The notes under the pieces are model-generated. The model searched no databases. It was not told where the DNA came from and was given only the letters and a program-made list of their open reading frames with translations. From Sporomusaceae bacterium FL31 (GTDB lineage Bacteria; Bacillota; Negativicutes; DSM-1736; Dendrosporobacteraceae), in contig BIFV01000008.1 in the NCBI GenBank assembly GCA_003990955.1, forward strand, positions 241,066 to 305,065: DNA of 64,000 nt, given 5' to 3'. The position numbers and the translations under genes were made by a program. Numbering within the stretch: position 1 is the stretch's first letter; the number at the start of each line of letters is the position of its first letter. This document shows positions 43,727-54,318 of this stretch, in pieces.

Positions 43727-44818
43727 TTATAAATTTTTATACAAATTTCGTGTATTACTTATCATTTTATCAAGCCTGAAATGTTTATTATATGCCTTAA
43801 GTGCTCTATCTGAATAAGAAGCGCGAATACGATCATCTATAAACATATAAAGAATATACTCTACAGCAATATCAAGCCTGTCCAATGGAAATAGTAAGCC
43901 ACTGATTTCATGCTCGACAGCCTCATTGTTTCCTACCACATCGGATGCAATAACCGGAGTTCCAACAGCTAAAGACTCTATTATTGCTAATGGGAGGCCT
44001 TCCCATCTAGATGTTGAAAGATATATATCTGCTTTATTTAAAAAATGACTCACATCGGCTTGAAATCCAGCAAATATTATATTGTTCAACCCGTTGTCTT
44101 TAGCGTATTTTTCTAACTCAGCCTTATCAGGACCATCACCAACGAGTAAGAACTTAATCCTTGTTTTTTTTATCAACTTTTCGGCGATCTGTATTATCAT
44201 CTTAATATTTTTCTGATAATCGAAACGAGATATATTAACTACAACAAAATCTTGATCGGATAAACCAATAATATTTCTATTATGCAATACGTTTCGTTCA
44301 ATATTTACACCATTATGGATCACTACGCTGCGATTCCTCTGATAAAACCCCAACTTTAACGCTTGTTGTTGTTCGCCCATAGATACATTTATGAATTTAT
44401 CTGTAAAGGTACTGAGAAATCTTTCAAGATAAAAATAAAGGATTTTAGTAAGTCTACCATACTCCTGATAATGAACACCATGTAATGTGTGAATAATTTT
44501 AACACTAGGGTATAACATTCGAATTATACGTGAATAAAGACCTGCTCCTTTACCATGTGAATGAACAAACTCAATATTGTTAGCTCGTATAAATTGTATG
44601 AGTTGAAAAACTTTAAAGATAGAAAATCTTCTATGTGGAATTTCAAATAAACTAGTTTGTCCTATAATAGAAGAATATTTGTGCCAGTAAGGCTCGTCTT
44701 TAGGAGCAGCAACAAAGATTTTGTATCCTCTATTATGTAATCCTTTTATCAACTGAAAAAGATGCTCTGGTCCACCACCATAGTCAGCCCTAGCAGTGAT
44801 ATATAATACTCGCCTCAT
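43727..44818 (-). CDS. Family 4 glycosyltransferase
   Basis: GT-B transferase of 363 residues. RRVLYITARADYGGGPEHL opens the acceptor domain and HSHGKGAGLYSRI is a typical loop. The donor site has LVGDGPDKAELE and LPLAIIESLAVGTPVIASD. The ATG at 44818 follows the upstream stop by 4 bp; the longer frame from 44869 overlaps that gene. Sugar and acceptor unknown. Confidence 0.88.
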   Translation of the reverse strand: MRRVLYITARADYGGGPEHLFQLIKGLHNRGYKIFVAAPKDEPYWHKYSSIIGQTSLFEIPHRRFSIFKVFQLIQFIRANNIEFVHSHGKGAGLYSRIIRMLYPSVKIIHTLHGVHYQEYGRLTKILYFYLERFLSTFTDKFINVSMGEQQQALKLGFYQRNRSVVIHNGVNIERNVLHNRNIIGLSDQDFVVVNISRFDYQKNIKMIIQIAEKLIKKTRIKFLLVGDGPDKAELEKYAKDNGLNNIIFAGFQADVSHFLNKADIYLSTSRWEGLPLAIIESLAVGTPVIASDVVGNNEAVEHEISGLLFPLDRLDIAVEYILYMFIDDRIRASYSDRALKAYNKHFRLDKMISNTRNLYKNL

Positions 44819-44822
44819 TAAG

Positions 44823-45941
44823 TTAACCCAACCTTTTAAATTCGAGCGTTTCCGCAATAACGTCTTCAAATTGTGGAAGAATAATTTTTGGTAAAAAGCA
44901 TTTACATCTATCGTATCCCAGTATTTTTAGCTTTTCTCTCATGTTTTTATTTTTTAAGACGCTTCCGATAATGTCAGCAAGAGTTGCTGGATCTTCCATA
45001 GGCGCAATCAATCCATACTTTCCATCATCAAGAACTTCTCTTGACCCCATACAATCTGTAGCAACTATAGGAATTCCTAATGCCATTGCTTCAATAAGCA
45101 CGGTTGGTAAACCTTCAAAGCGAGAACTTAGTACAAAGGCTGTTGCATTTTTCATCCAGATATAAGGATTCTCCTTATATCCGAGCAGTTCTACTGTATC
45201 TTCTATACATAGATGTTTTATTAGCGCTTCTAAATTTACTCTATCATCACCATCACCAATTATAATTAGTTTGTGCCGTATACCTTTCGCTAAAAGGATA
45301 GCATGCGCCCGTATAAGTATGTCGAATCCTTTCTCATAAGATAATCTGCCTACGCCCATAACTATTGGACATTCATATTGCGCCGCAACATCTTCGACAC
45401 GCGCCAGTTTGGCAATTTTATCACAATCCACTGGATTATAGATTACCTTGACTTTACATCGCAAACTTGGGACCATTTTTTTAATAGCAAAAGAAGCGCT
45501 ATTTGAAACAGCAATAACTCTATCTAAATACGGATAAAGCAATGGTACAAGAAATCTATGAAGGTAACTTGCCGAATAAAGATACTTACTTAAATCAGTG
45601 TGGACCCAGCCAATGACAGGACATCTTGCAAAGAAGCTTCCGATAATGGCTAGATAACTGGGCTTTAGCTCCAATGCCCCTATGATTAGATTTGTTTTTC
45701 TTGCTTCTCCTATCAAACTAGTGAGTACGTGCAAACAATTAGTCAATAGCGTCTCACCGTCTTCTAAGGCCGCAATAACTTCCATATCGTCAGAAATGCT
45801 ATTTAAGAGTTCGCCCTCACGTTTCACTAAAAATAGTTTTGGATTGTATTTCTCACGATTTAATCCGCGTATCAGATTAAGTGTTATCCGTTCTGCTCCT
45901 CCAATATTTAAATTATATAGGACAAATAGGATATTAATCAT
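44823..45941 (-). CDS. Family 4 glycosyltransferase
   Basis: GT-B transferase of 372 residues. ILFVLYNLNIGGAERITLNL is the N-terminal glycine-rich loop; the donor side has GVGRLSYEKGFDILIRA, IIGDGDDRVNLEAL and FEGLPTVLIEAMALGIPIVATD with the two glutamates. Similar to GalNAc- or glucosyltransferases of O-antigen clusters; the sugar is not certain. It is followed at 4 bp by the next transferase gene. Confidence 0.9.
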   Translation of the reverse strand: MINILFVLYNLNIGGAERITLNLIRGLNREKYNPKLFLVKREGELLNSISDDMEVIAALEDGETLLTNCLHVLTSLIGEARKTNLIIGALELKPSYLAIIGSFFARCPVIGWVHTDLSKYLYSASYLHRFLVPLLYPYLDRVIAVSNSASFAIKKMVPSLRCKVKVIYNPVDCDKIAKLARVEDVAAQYECPIVMGVGRLSYEKGFDILIRAHAILLAKGIRHKLIIIGDGDDRVNLEALIKHLCIEDTVELLGYKENPYIWMKNATAFVLSSRFEGLPTVLIEAMALGIPIVATDCMGSREVLDDGKYGLIAPMEDPATLADIIGSVLKNKNMREKLKILGYDRCKCFLPKIILPQFEDVIAETLEFKRLG

Positions 45942-45953
45942 ACCAAGAGCTCC

Positions 45954-46880
45954 TTAATCTACATTGTTGGAATAGAACAGCAAATAAATCAACCCTTTTA
46001 GATATCCCTTTAACCTTAAGCAGTTACCTTTAATGATAGCCATAATTATCATACCAATAACCGTCCAGAAATGAGCTAAATGCTGGAAAGTCGTAGCATG
46101 TTTTAATTTTAATAAGCAGTGGTGATTCTTTACTTCCGTAAATGCAACCGTTTCTATTTTATCCCTTGATATTGACGACTGATGGTGTTTTACTTTTAGA
46201 TCTGGATTGACTAACAAGTTACCATTTTTAGCTGCAACAGAAGAAATATACACATCTTCTCCCAAGCTATATCCTACTAGCCAAGGAAGTACTTGTAGGT
46301 TTCTTAATGCATCCTTTTTAAAAGACATATTACATCCACTTAAAAATTCGGTTTGAAAGATCGATCGTTGTGCCTTCCAAAGGACCATTGAACCACTATA
46401 GCCAGTTATAGATAACTTCCCTGGATCACCAGAATTGTAAAGAAAAATATAATTAAATAGTAGCCCTACTTTTCTTGGTGTTGACATCAATGAATCAATC
46501 CCACCAATACCTAAAACATGAGGATAGTTATTATAAGTTTTACTCAGTGTATTTAAATAAGCTCCTTCTACTTCAACATCGTCATCCAAAAATAATATAA
46601 TTTCATATTTAGCAATAGAAACTGCCTTTATTCGGGATAATAGTAAACCGGGCTTTTCCTTTTTGTGATATCGAAAAACAGCCTTATGTTTAATCATATC
46701 TCGCAACTGATCTATAAAACTATTAGACAATTCCCCATCATCAACAATAAGTATTTCAAACTTATCCGGTACATATGATTGACGAATTACCGCTTCAATA
46801 CAGCGCACTAAATCGCGTGGACGATTACGTGTGCATATAACTACTGTAATCCCTTCACAATCTTCCCTAATATACTTCAC
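45954..46880 (-). CDS. Family 2 glycosyltransferase
   Basis: GT-A inverting transferase of 308 residues with a C-terminal hydrophobic part (about 265-300), probably membrane-associated. VVICTRNRPRDLVRCIEAV opens it; ILIVDDGELSNSF and the metal motif LFLDDDVEV (DDD) follow, with GCNMSFKKDALRNL (about 192) at the acceptor side. The start, a GTG at 46880, has only a weak ribosome site. About 110 bp of A+T-rich spacer lie upstream and hold no clear feature. Confidence 0.87.
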   Translation of the reverse strand: MKYIREDCEGITVVICTRNRPRDLVRCIEAVIRQSYVPDKFEILIVDDGELSNSFIDQLRDMIKHKAVFRYHKKEKPGLLLSRIKAVSIAKYEIILFLDDDVEVEGAYLNTLSKTYNNYPHVLGIGGIDSLMSTPRKVGLLFNYIFLYNSGDPGKLSITGYSGSMVLWKAQRSIFQTEFLSGCNMSFKKDALRNLQVLPWLVGYSLGEDVYISSVAAKNGNLLVNPDLKVKHHQSSISRDKIETVAFTEVKNHHCLLKLKHATTFQHLAHFWTVIGMIIMAIIKGNCLRLKGYLKGLIYLLFYSNNVD

Positions 46881-46991
46881 CCACTAACATAACTATATTT
46901 TTGCAATGATACAATTAAAATGCTAAAGATAGCATCAAACATAAACCTTCACATCAGAATTAGTTTAATGTTTAATTTGCAATTGAATATG

Positions 46992-47936
46992 CTATTTTAG
47001 CAAGACCCTTTTAAAATACTCTATTGTTTTTTCAAGTCCTACATCTAGCGACACTACTGGTTTCCATAATAATTTCTTATATGCCAACTCAATATCTGGA
47101 CATCTTTGCTTTGGATCGTCCTCTGGTAAGGGCCTATAAACTATTTTTACAGATGACCCAGTCCTTTTAATGATCTTTTCAGCTAACTCCTTAATAGTAA
47201 ACTCGCCTGGATTCCCTAAATTAACAGGCCCCAAAAATTCTGATTCAGATTCCATCATATTTATTAACCCATTAACAAGATCATCAACATAACAGAATGA
47301 TCTTGTCTGATTCCCATCACCGTATACTGTAATGTCATTTTTTGTTAATACTTGTACTATAAAATTACTAACGACCCGACCGTCCATAATATTCATTTGA
47401 GGTCCATACGTATTAAATATACGTGCAATTTTTATTTCAACACCATACTGTTTTGCATAATCCATAAAAAGCGTTTCAGCACATCGTTTACCTTCATCAT
47501 AACAGCTACGAATACCAATAGGATTTACGTTCCCCCAATATGATTCTTTCTGAGGGTGAACAATAGGATCACCATATACCTCTGAAGTTGAAGCTTGCAA
47601 AACTCTTGCCTTCACTCTCTGAGCCAAATCAAGCACGTTAATAGCTCCTAAGACATTCGTTTTCATCGTTTTGATAGAATCATACTGGTAATGGACTGGA
47701 CTTGCAGGACAAGCTAAATTATAAACCTCATCCACTTCAAAATACATTGGCAACGTAACATCTTGGCGGATTAGTTCAAAGTCAGGGTTAGTTATAAGGT
47801 CAACTACATTTTCCTTGTTACCAGTAAAATAATTATCCAAACACAAAACTTTATGCCCTCTATCAATTAAGGAACGACAAAGATGGGATCCAATAAACCC
47901 AGCCCCACCCGTAACAAGTATTCGTTTATGTCTCAT
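46992..47936 (-). CDS. UDP-glucuronate decarboxylase (UDP-xylose synthase)
   Basis: Converts UDP-glucuronate to UDP-xylose. The 314-residue SDR has [15 protein letters not shown] (about 8), [13 protein letters not shown] (about 32), [13 protein letters not shown] (about 75, a signature of this enzyme group), STSEVYGDP (about 112) and [12 protein letters not shown] (about 142, Tyr/Lys). The ATG at 47936 has GGGGAG upstream and overlaps the ugd stop by 11 bp. With ugd it makes the UDP-glucose to UDP-xylose route. Confidence 0.92.
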   Translation of the reverse strand: MRHKRILVTGGAGFIGSHLCRSLIDRGHKVLCLDNYFTGNKENVVDLITNPDFELIRQDVTLPMYFEVDEVYNLACPASPVHYQYDSIKTMKTNVLGAINVLDLAQRVKARVLQASTSEVYGDPIVHPQKESYWGNVNPIGIRSCYDEGKRCAETLFMDYAKQYGVEIKIARIFNTYGPQMNIMDGRVVSNFIVQVLTKNDITVYGDGNQTRSFCYVDDLVNGLINMMESESEFLGPVNLGNPGEFTIKELAEKIIKRTGSSVKIVYRPLPEDDPKQRCPDIELAYKKLLWKPVVSLDVGLEKTIEYFKRVLLK

Positions 47937-49272
47937 GTGAATTTCTCCCCACACAGTAATATTCGAATCCCAGCCTCTTCATCTGTACTTGATCATACTG
48001 GTTCCGGCCATCAAATATTATAGGTCGTTTCATTCGGCTTTTAATTTCCTTAAAATCCGGTTGCCTAAATTGCCGCCATTCAGTAATCAAAATTAATCCA
48101 TCCACACCTTCAGTAGCATCTACCATGTGCTTAACATAATTTATTGAATCAACCTTATTATATTTTTTAAGTACCTTCTTCGCTTGTTCTATGGCTTCTG
48201 GATCATAAGCAATTAGTCTAGCTCCTCTTTTAATAAGCTCTTCAATAATAACTATTGAAGGGGCTTCTCTCATATCATCTGTCTGCGGTTTAAATGCAAG
48301 CCCCCATATGCCAAATAACATTCCTTGTAAATTATCGCCGAACTTTTGACATATTAAATCTATAATATATAATTTTTGTTGTTCATTGACCCCATCAACT
48401 GCCGATATAATTTTCATATTTACACCACAAGCATTTCCAATTTGAATTAAGGCCTTAATATCTTTTGGAAAGCAAGATCCTCCATAACCTGTGCCAGCAT
48501 ATAAAAAAGACATTCCAATCCTTTTATCAGATCCAATACCTAATCTTACATTGGCAACATCACCACCAACACGATCACATAGTTGGGCAATCTCGTTCAT
48601 AAAGCTTATTCTAGTTGCTAACATCGCGTTTGCAGCATATTTACTAATTTCAGCCGATTTGATATCCATTATATATACAGGATGTTGATTTCTTACAAAT
48701 GGCTCGTATAATTGTTTCATTAATTCAGCAGTTCGAACATTATCAGTACCGATAATAATTCTGTCTGGTTTCATAAAATCTTCAATTGCTGCACCTTCCT
48801 TTAAAAACTCCGGATTCGATACAACATCAAATTCAGTAGAATATAATCCTCTCGAATGTAGCTCTTGAGATATTACTCTCCTGACCTTTTCAGATGTTCC
48901 AACAGGAACTGTAGATTTATTTACAATAATTTGATATCCTTCCATATATCTTCCGATCGAATTCGCAACATTAAGCACGTGCGACAAATCAGCAGAGCCA
49001 TCTTCTCCCGGAGGTGTACCAACTGCAATAAAGCAGAAAAGCGACTTACTAATACCTTCCTCTAGTTGTGATGTAAAATGCAAGCGACCTTCTTTTAGGT
49101 TTTTACGAACAATATCTTGTAGTCCTGGTTCATAAAATGGTATTTGTGCATTTTTAAGTTGGTATATCTTTGACTCGTCAACATCAACGCACCAAACATT
49201 ATTCCCCATTTCTGCAAAGCAAGCACCTGTAACCAATCCTACATATCCAGCTCCGATTACACAGATGTCCAT
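47926..49272 (-). CDS. ugd: UDP-glucose 6-dehydrogenase
   Basis: NAD-dependent oxidation of UDP-glucose to UDP-glucuronate. The 448-residue enzyme has the Rossmann start [31 protein letters not shown] (about 120), and the catalytic cysteine in [13 protein letters not shown] (about 259). [16 protein letters not shown] (about 320) is typical. It supplies the decarboxylase next door and the probable UDP-glucuronate 4-epimerase at 55516. Upstream, 100 bp contain nothing clear. Confidence 0.96.
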   Translation of the reverse strand: MDICVIGAGYVGLVTGACFAEMGNNVWCVDVDESKIYQLKNAQIPFYEPGLQDIVRKNLKEGRLHFTSQLEEGISKSLFCFIAVGTPPGEDGSADLSHVLNVANSIGRYMEGYQIIVNKSTVPVGTSEKVRRVISQELHSRGLYSTEFDVVSNPEFLKEGAAIEDFMKPDRIIIGTDNVRTAELMKQLYEPFVRNQHPVYIMDIKSAEISKYAANAMLATRISFMNEIAQLCDRVGGDVANVRLGIGSDKRIGMSFLYAGTGYGGSCFPKDIKALIQIGNACGVNMKIISAVDGVNEQQKLYIIDLICQKFGDNLQGMLFGIWGLAFKPQTDDMREAPSIVIIEELIKRGARLIAYDPEAIEQAKKVLKKYNKVDSINYVKHMVDATEGVDGLILITEWRQFRQPDFKEIKSRMKRPIIFDGRNQYDQVQMKRLGFEYYCVGRNSHET

Positions 49273-49375
49273 ACGACTTTTCCTCCCAAACTAGAACGGA
49301 TTAATTATATCTATAAAAAATTACATGCCGTATCTTACTTAATAAAAAAAATGAGCTCTAACCCCTTTTCAAGGC

Positions 49376-50248
49376 CTATATCCTAATCCATTTATCAGGA
49401 ATTAAATCACTTGTATCAATCTCGTGTTTTTTAAACCACTGTTTGGGTGCAATAACCATTTTTTGTGGATTACGATTTAGCCACGCCCCCCACCAGCTAA
49501 AAGAACTATTTGCTATAACATTGTGCTTACACAAACTCATTAGGCGAATATCTTCGTATGCGTAATCGCTCCCATTATGATTAACAAATGTTGTTGGGTA
49601 TGGCAAATTAAGATTTTGCTGTGACCATTCACAATCGTCTGAGAAAACGAAAAATTGAGGATCTCTTATTTTCTTTAATAACAACGAGATAGCCTCATGA
49701 TAATAATTGATATGACATAAACCATGATATTCATTAGTTAATGGATTAGATGCGTAGTCTCCACGTCGGATGTGAATTGCAATAGCATTCGTATTTTCTA
49801 TTTTTTCAGCAAGCTGTAAGTTCTTTCCGCTTAACGGTGATTTGATAGTTATTTCGCTTCGAATAATTTCTTCGATATCTTTGAAATATTTCTCACTTTG
49901 CCAATATCCTTCTAAATAAGCGTTTTTATTGATACTTAATATTTCTGAATCAAAACAAAAGCTTTTTTCTTTAACGTAAGTCTTTTTATTAAATGGCAAG
50001 ATTGAAGTTATTTTTTTAAAAAATTTAGTATAAATTGAATTACATCCTGCTAATTTTTCTATTTCATCCGGTGTTGCTATATTTTCAATGATATTGAAGT
50101 TATGTAATTCGTAAACTCTAAGTTTATACTCTTTAAACTCAGATAAATCTAGCTTTATTTCCTCTCCACTAATAAACGAAATTCTTCGTGCCATAGAGTA
50201 TTGAAATAGCTGATTTCCTAAACCACCTATCAATTTAACAATAATCAT
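49376..50248 (-). CDS. Family 11 glycosyltransferase (alpha-1,2-fucosyltransferase type)
   Basis: A 290-residue GT11 protein. The start VKLIGGLGNQLFQYSMAR and the GDP-fucose motif IHIRRGDYASNP (about 140) are the classic ones, with ANSSFSWWGAWLN (about 246) as the third conserved box. It would add L-fucose from the GDP-fucose made by gmd and fcl. Its ATG overlaps the upstream stop by 4 bp. A GAGGGAACC ribosome site is visible. The region is A+T rich. Confidence 0.93.
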   Translation of the reverse strand: MIIVKLIGGLGNQLFQYSMARRISFISGEEIKLDLSEFKEYKLRVYELHNFNIIENIATPDEIEKLAGCNSIYTKFFKKITSILPFNKKTYVKEKSFCFDSEILSINKNAYLEGYWQSEKYFKDIEEIIRSEITIKSPLSGKNLQLAEKIENTNAIAIHIRRGDYASNPLTNEYHGLCHINYYHEAISLLLKKIRDPQFFVFSDDCEWSQQNLNLPYPTTFVNHNGSDYAYEDIRLMSLCKHNVIANSSFSWWGAWLNRNPQKMVIAPKQWFKKHEIDTSDLIPDKWIRI

Positions 50249-51429
50249 AATGGTTCCCTCTTAAATAATAATTGGATGTATAATTTTTCATATTCTTGAG
50301 CTATTTTTTCCCATGTGAATTTTTCCAGCCATGCTTGGTATCCGCTATTGGCCATTTTACTCAATGATACTCTGTCAGAATACAAATTTTCTAGTATTTT
50401 AATAGATCCTTCAATGTTTACTTTACTTAGACCACCTTTTGTAACCAAAGTGGGAAGTATAGTTCCAGATTTTGACCATGTTGCAATTTCTTTCGCATTG
50501 CCAACGTCACTTGAAAGAAAAGGTGTTTTTGATGCCATACACTCAAACAATACAATTGGAGAGCATTCCACATTGGATGGAAAAAGAAATAAATCGGCCT
50601 GTTTATATGCCGCAACTGTATCTTCACGGGAAAGATTTTTTATTATAAGTTTCTTATTATCTAACCAATGTCTAACATTAGCCTTCCATACCAACTGCGA
50701 CAATTTACAACTGTAGCTACAACCGATACCGACTTTATTAGCAACTATAAGAACCGTGGCATTTTTAATTTTTGCTTTATTAACGATCTTTATTATCTCT
50801 TTATGTCCCTTTATCCCAGTATGGGAGCCAACATGTAAAATTAAAAAATCAGATGATGGTATATCATACTTAGCTCTTATATCTGCATGACTATCTTTAG
50901 AAAACTCCTTCTCACTTGCTCCATTGGGTATGAGTGAGATATTTTGTACGCCACACTTTCTAGCAAAATTAATGTCGCGGTAGTCATCTGATAAGAATAT
51001 ATTCATATCATATCGTAGTAACCATGTTTTCATCTGATTAAAATAATCTTTGTACATATCTAGATAAAGTCCAGAAAAACCTGTCGGCACAAAAACTTTT
51101 CTACATTTAACCTGATCAATTATTTGTAACATCGCATCTGTTCCCCACTGTTGGGCAGCAAAATTAGTAATAATATCAAAATCGTTATTTAACAGGTACT
51201 CTTGATATTCCTTAACATTTCCACTCATACCTCTTACAAAGTTTCCAGAGATGTCAAACTCAACAACTTTTACTCCATTAATGTTACAGTGGCAACGACT
51301 CTCTAAGCGAGTCGTTGCCACTGTAACATCGTGACCTAACTCAACCAGTCTCTCAGATATTTGTTTGACAACCTCCTGCATCCCTCCAATGGAAGGATGA
51401 TAAAACTCAACTGTGTGTAATATCTTCAT
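50245..51429 (-). CDS. Family 4 glycosyltransferase containing a perfect 21-bp inverted repeat
   Basis: GT-B transferase of 394 residues. ILHTVEFYHPSIGGMQEVV is the N-terminal loop; LHVGSHTGIKGHKEI and PIVLFECMASKTPFLSSD form the donor site. At residues about 34-49 the gene carries an inverted repeat (51281-51329) encoding VTVATTRLESRCHCNI. The second arm (RCHCNI) is unlike family members, which have few cysteines here. Sugar unknown. It is followed directly by the fucosyltransferase gene. Confidence 0.87.
   Translation of the reverse strand: MKILHTVEFYHPSIGGMQEVVKQISERLVELGHDVTVATTRLESRCHCNINGVKVVEFDISGNFVRGMSGNVKEYQEYLLNNDFDIITNFAAQQWGTDAMLQIIDQVKCRKVFVPTGFSGLYLDMYKDYFNQMKTWLLRYDMNIFLSDDYRDINFARKCGVQNISLIPNGASEKEFSKDSHADIRAKYDIPSSDFLILHVGSHTGIKGHKEIIKIVNKAKIKNATVLIVANKVGIGCSYSCKLSQLVWKANVRHWLDNKKLIIKNLSREDTVAAYKQADLFLFPSNVECSPIVLFECMASKTPFLSSDVGNAKEIATWSKSGTILPTLVTKGGLSKVNIEGSIKILENLYSDRVSLSKMANSGYQAWLEKFTWEKIAQEYEKLYIQLLFKREPL
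51281..51329. repeat. Perfect 21-bp inverted repeat inside a glycosyltransferase gene
   Basis: Arms at 51281-51301 and 51309-51329 are exact reverse complements, separated by the 7 bases TCTAAGC. The frame stays open through it. Confidence 0.95.
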
Positions 51430-51521
51430 ATTATTAATTCATCCACCCACATCATCTAATTTTACTAACTTTTTATAGTGTCATTAATCACCTAATTTTG
51501 TTGCATCGCTTTAGAATATAG

Positions 51522-52325
51522 CTATCGACACAGAAACTGTATAAACCTATTTCTTATATGCTTCAACATCAACTTCGCATAATACCTTTTAATTTTGTTT
51601 CTATAGATATGTATTTTTTCATTATGTTTTGACCAAGCTAAAAAGTCGGAAATTACTCGTTTTTTTTGAATCATGATGTCTACGGTTTCCTCACCGCGAA
51701 TACTATTTCCAGCATCATCACGGTATAAAAGTAGAGGCTCCTCGATATATGAAAAATTCGTCAACGCCGCCACTCGTAACCATAAAGAATAGTCTTCTAA
51801 TGCCCTTAATTGCTCACTTTCAGGAAATCCGATTACATCCGTGAATAATGACCGGTGAATTAATACTGAACTACATATTACCTGATTATCCTTAATCAGA
51901 TCGTCAAATGTAATAAATTCATTTGACATCTTCAGTAAATTACCAACAATGCCCTTTTCAGGTATAAGCTGATGTGCATTTGTACACGAAGCTTTATAAT
52001 TACTTAAATTAATCTTTTTTATCTGCTTTTCAAGTTTGTCTGGCAACCACTTATCGTCACTGTCTAAAAAAGCCAGCCAATCCCCATGACTTTCTAGAAT
52101 GCCACGATTTCTAGGAATAGCAGGTCTTCCCCCTCTATTCCCTTGAATCCATCGAACTCGCTTGTCTTTAATTCCTTTAACTATAGCTTCAGAATTATCT
52201 GAGGAACCATCATCACAAACGAGCACCTCCAGCGGGGGATGTGTCTGATTTAAAGCACTATAAATTGCCTCTTTGATTGTTTTATCCCGATTCCATGTAG
52301 GAATTATAACTGTCACAGTGTTCAT
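51522..52325 (-). CDS. Family 2 glycosyltransferase
   Basis: GT-A transferase of 267 residues. VTVIIPTWNRDKTIKEAI starts the nucleotide fold, VLVCDDGSSDNSE binds the nucleotide and AFLDSDDKW is the DxD metal motif. A C-terminal ALEDYSLWLR (ED catalytic-base region) follows near 185. No membrane segment. Sugar unknown. Confidence 0.92.
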   Translation of the reverse strand: MNTVTVIIPTWNRDKTIKEAIYSALNQTHPPLEVLVCDDGSSDNSEAIVKGIKDKRVRWIQGNRGGRPAIPRNRGILESHGDWLAFLDSDDKWLPDKLEKQIKKINLSNYKASCTNAHQLIPEKGIVGNLLKMSNEFITFDDLIKDNQVICSSVLIHRSLFTDVIGFPESEQLRALEDYSLWLRVAALTNFSYIEEPLLLYRDDAGNSIRGEETVDIMIQKKRVISDFLAWSKHNEKIHIYRNKIKRYYAKLMLKHIRNRFIQFLCR

Positions 52326-52420
52326 TTTTTCGACACCCCGTTAAAGTTAATATTATTATCTTAACTTTATTTAGTAGTTAAAACGAGAACTTATTACATA
52401 CATTATCCCTGTTTCCGCTG

Positions 52421-53572
52421 CTACCTTAGCATTGTAATAATTTTATCCATGTAAAAATCTAAGTTGTAAAACTTGTTAGCACACTCTTTAGCTGCTAACT
52501 TATATTTCATTTTGTCCTTCGAATATAATTTAAACGCATTTTCCAAGCAATTTGTTGTTATCTCGTCAATGTATAAAAAAGGAGGACACTTAGTTATTGG
52601 TGATTTAACATTAGTGATAATAGGTAACCCAGCCCACAAATAAGTTGCAATTTTGCCAGACGAAAAAATCAGATTATTCCAATTGGGGCTTTGTTCATTG
52701 CTTGGATATAAGGCTAGTCCCATATCAAAATCTGCTAATAATTTAATATGTTCCTCATCATTATAGTAGTTAGAATCTATTTCAAGATTATTAATCCTAT
52801 TTGACATTAAACTGACTTCATTGAAATAAACCTCTGACCCCATAGCATGCCCCTGTAGCACCACCTTACTACTACCACATTGAATATCTTTATAAGCATT
52901 CAAAAATTCTTTAATACACGACCACGTTGCAATATATCCAGAATATATAATTTTTAATTCTTCACTATCACCTCTAGTGGAAGTAGAATTTGCATGTATA
53001 GGCCTTAATGATACTGGTAAATATTCAAATTCTAACTTTACCCCAAGATCATTGATTAAATCTTGAGCCCGTTCTGGACTTTGTATAACGCAGAATGCAC
53101 ATTGAAGTAATATATCTTGTACATTGCATTTTTTATATTCCTCTATTATTGCTTCACATTCTAATGAGAAATACACTACTTGCGATAAAGGAAATCCTGC
53201 TTTATAAAGCATAAAAAGAGAATGGAATTCCATGCAAAAAACAATATCAGTTTTCTTGATTTTTTTTAATTTGCTAACAATCCAAAAATATTCAATTTTT
53301 GCCATTAATTTACGTAACGCTCTAATGAAAATATTAGACTTTGGAGTTGACCTAAAAAATCCTTTAAAAAAATTAAAGATACTATCTAACCACTGAGGGA
53401 TTATTTCTATGTTTATTATTTCAGAAAATCTAAACGATGAAGAATATAGGCGGTCAGTGATAAAAGTATCCATCATATTCTTATCTGTCAAATATGATAT
53501 GATTCCCTTAATTGTTGGAGATATATCGACTGTATATTTATAAGACCAAACGATAATCTTATTTTCCTTCAT
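52421..53572 (-). CDS. GT-B type glycosyltransferase (family uncertain)
   Basis: Protein of about 383 residues. The N-terminal half is poorly conserved. The C-terminal half has LKIIYSGYIATWSCIKEFL, DFDMGLALYPSNEQSPNW and SSGKIATYLWAGLPIITNV, as in family 1/4-like GT-B enzymes. The start is uncertain: ATG at 53572 overlaps the upstream methyltransferase by 14 bp, and an ATG-less extension to 53605 is possible. The sugar is unknown. Confidence 0.7.
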   Translation of the reverse strand: MKENKIIVWSYKYTVDISPTIKGIISYLTDKNMMDTFITDRLYSSSFRFSEIINIEIIPQWLDSIFNFFKGFFRSTPKSNIFIRALRKLMAKIEYFWIVSKLKKIKKTDIVFCMEFHSLFMLYKAGFPLSQVVYFSLECEAIIEEYKKCNVQDILLQCAFCVIQSPERAQDLINDLGVKLEFEYLPVSLRPIHANSTSTRGDSEELKIIYSGYIATWSCIKEFLNAYKDIQCGSSKVVLQGHAMGSEVYFNEVSLMSNRINNLEIDSNYYNDEEHIKLLADFDMGLALYPSNEQSPNWNNLIFSSGKIATYLWAGLPIITNVKSPITKCPPFLYIDEITTNCLENAFKLYSKDKMKYKLAAKECANKFYNLDFYMDKIITMLR

Positions 53573-54317
53573 AGCTACCAACAAAGCAAACTCCCCAAGT
53601 GTCAAAACCTGGCTCTTTAGAAGTCAACCACTCCTTACTTTCTAACAACTTAAAGCCAAACATTTTAAAGAATAAGCTTAATTCTGGCTTAAATAAATAT
53701 CGCATAGAATGTGTCTCCACAAATTCGCAAATATCGGAATTTTGTTTATTTTTAATAAAAATGTTGTACTTAACATCTACATAGTTTTCATTTGCATACA
53801 TAGTTGGTTCAGCGATGCGCACTATAGAAATAGCATCGTTTTCAAGTCTTTTTACCCTTACGACTGGCCTATCTGACAAAACAGCAGGTCCATACCAGCA
53901 GTCGACAATAAAAATTCCACCTGGCCTCAGATGTTCCTTTACTGTTAAAAAATATTGTTCTAACTCTTGATTTGTTTTCTGATAACTCAGAACATGAAAT
54001 AAGGACGTAACTACATCTACCTTGCTCCCCAGCCGAATTGTGCGTACATCGCCATGCACATAACTTATTCTCTCGTTACACCAATTATTTCTTGCTACAC
54101 TTAGCATTTCCGCGCTCTGATCTATGCCCTGCACCAAATATCCTTTTTGAGATAATAAATAAGCATGACGCCCAGTTCCACACCCTAAATCCAAGATATT
54201 TTTGCTATCAGGCTTATACTTTCTTATTATAGAATCTACATAATCTACTTCTTCAGCATAATTTTTATCTTTATACACTAAATCATAATATTGAGAATAT
54301 GCACCAAAAATCCCCAT
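53559..54317 (-). CDS. Class I SAM-dependent methyltransferase
   Basis: A 252-residue methyltransferase with motif I ILDLGCGTGRHAYLLSQKG (about 41), motif II region YVHGDVRTIR (about 86) and HLRPGGIFIVDCWYG (about 128). It opens with AYSQYYDLVYKDKNY, usual for sugar or small-molecule methyltransferases of glycan loci. It is 2 bp after the aminotransferase gene, suggesting action on the amino sugar (for example N-methylation), which is inference. Confidence 0.88.
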   Translation of the reverse strand: MGIFGAYSQYYDLVYKDKNYAEEVDYVDSIIRKYKPDSKNILDLGCGTGRHAYLLSQKGYLVQGIDQSAEMLSVARNNWCNERISYVHGDVRTIRLGSKVDVVTSLFHVLSYQKTNQELEQYFLTVKEHLRPGGIFIVDCWYGPAVLSDRPVVRVKRLENDAISIVRIAEPTMYANENYVDVKYNIFIKNKQNSDICEFVETHSMRYLFKPELSLFFKMFGFKLLESKEWLTSKEPGFDTWGVCFVGSYEGK

Positions 54318-54318
54318 A

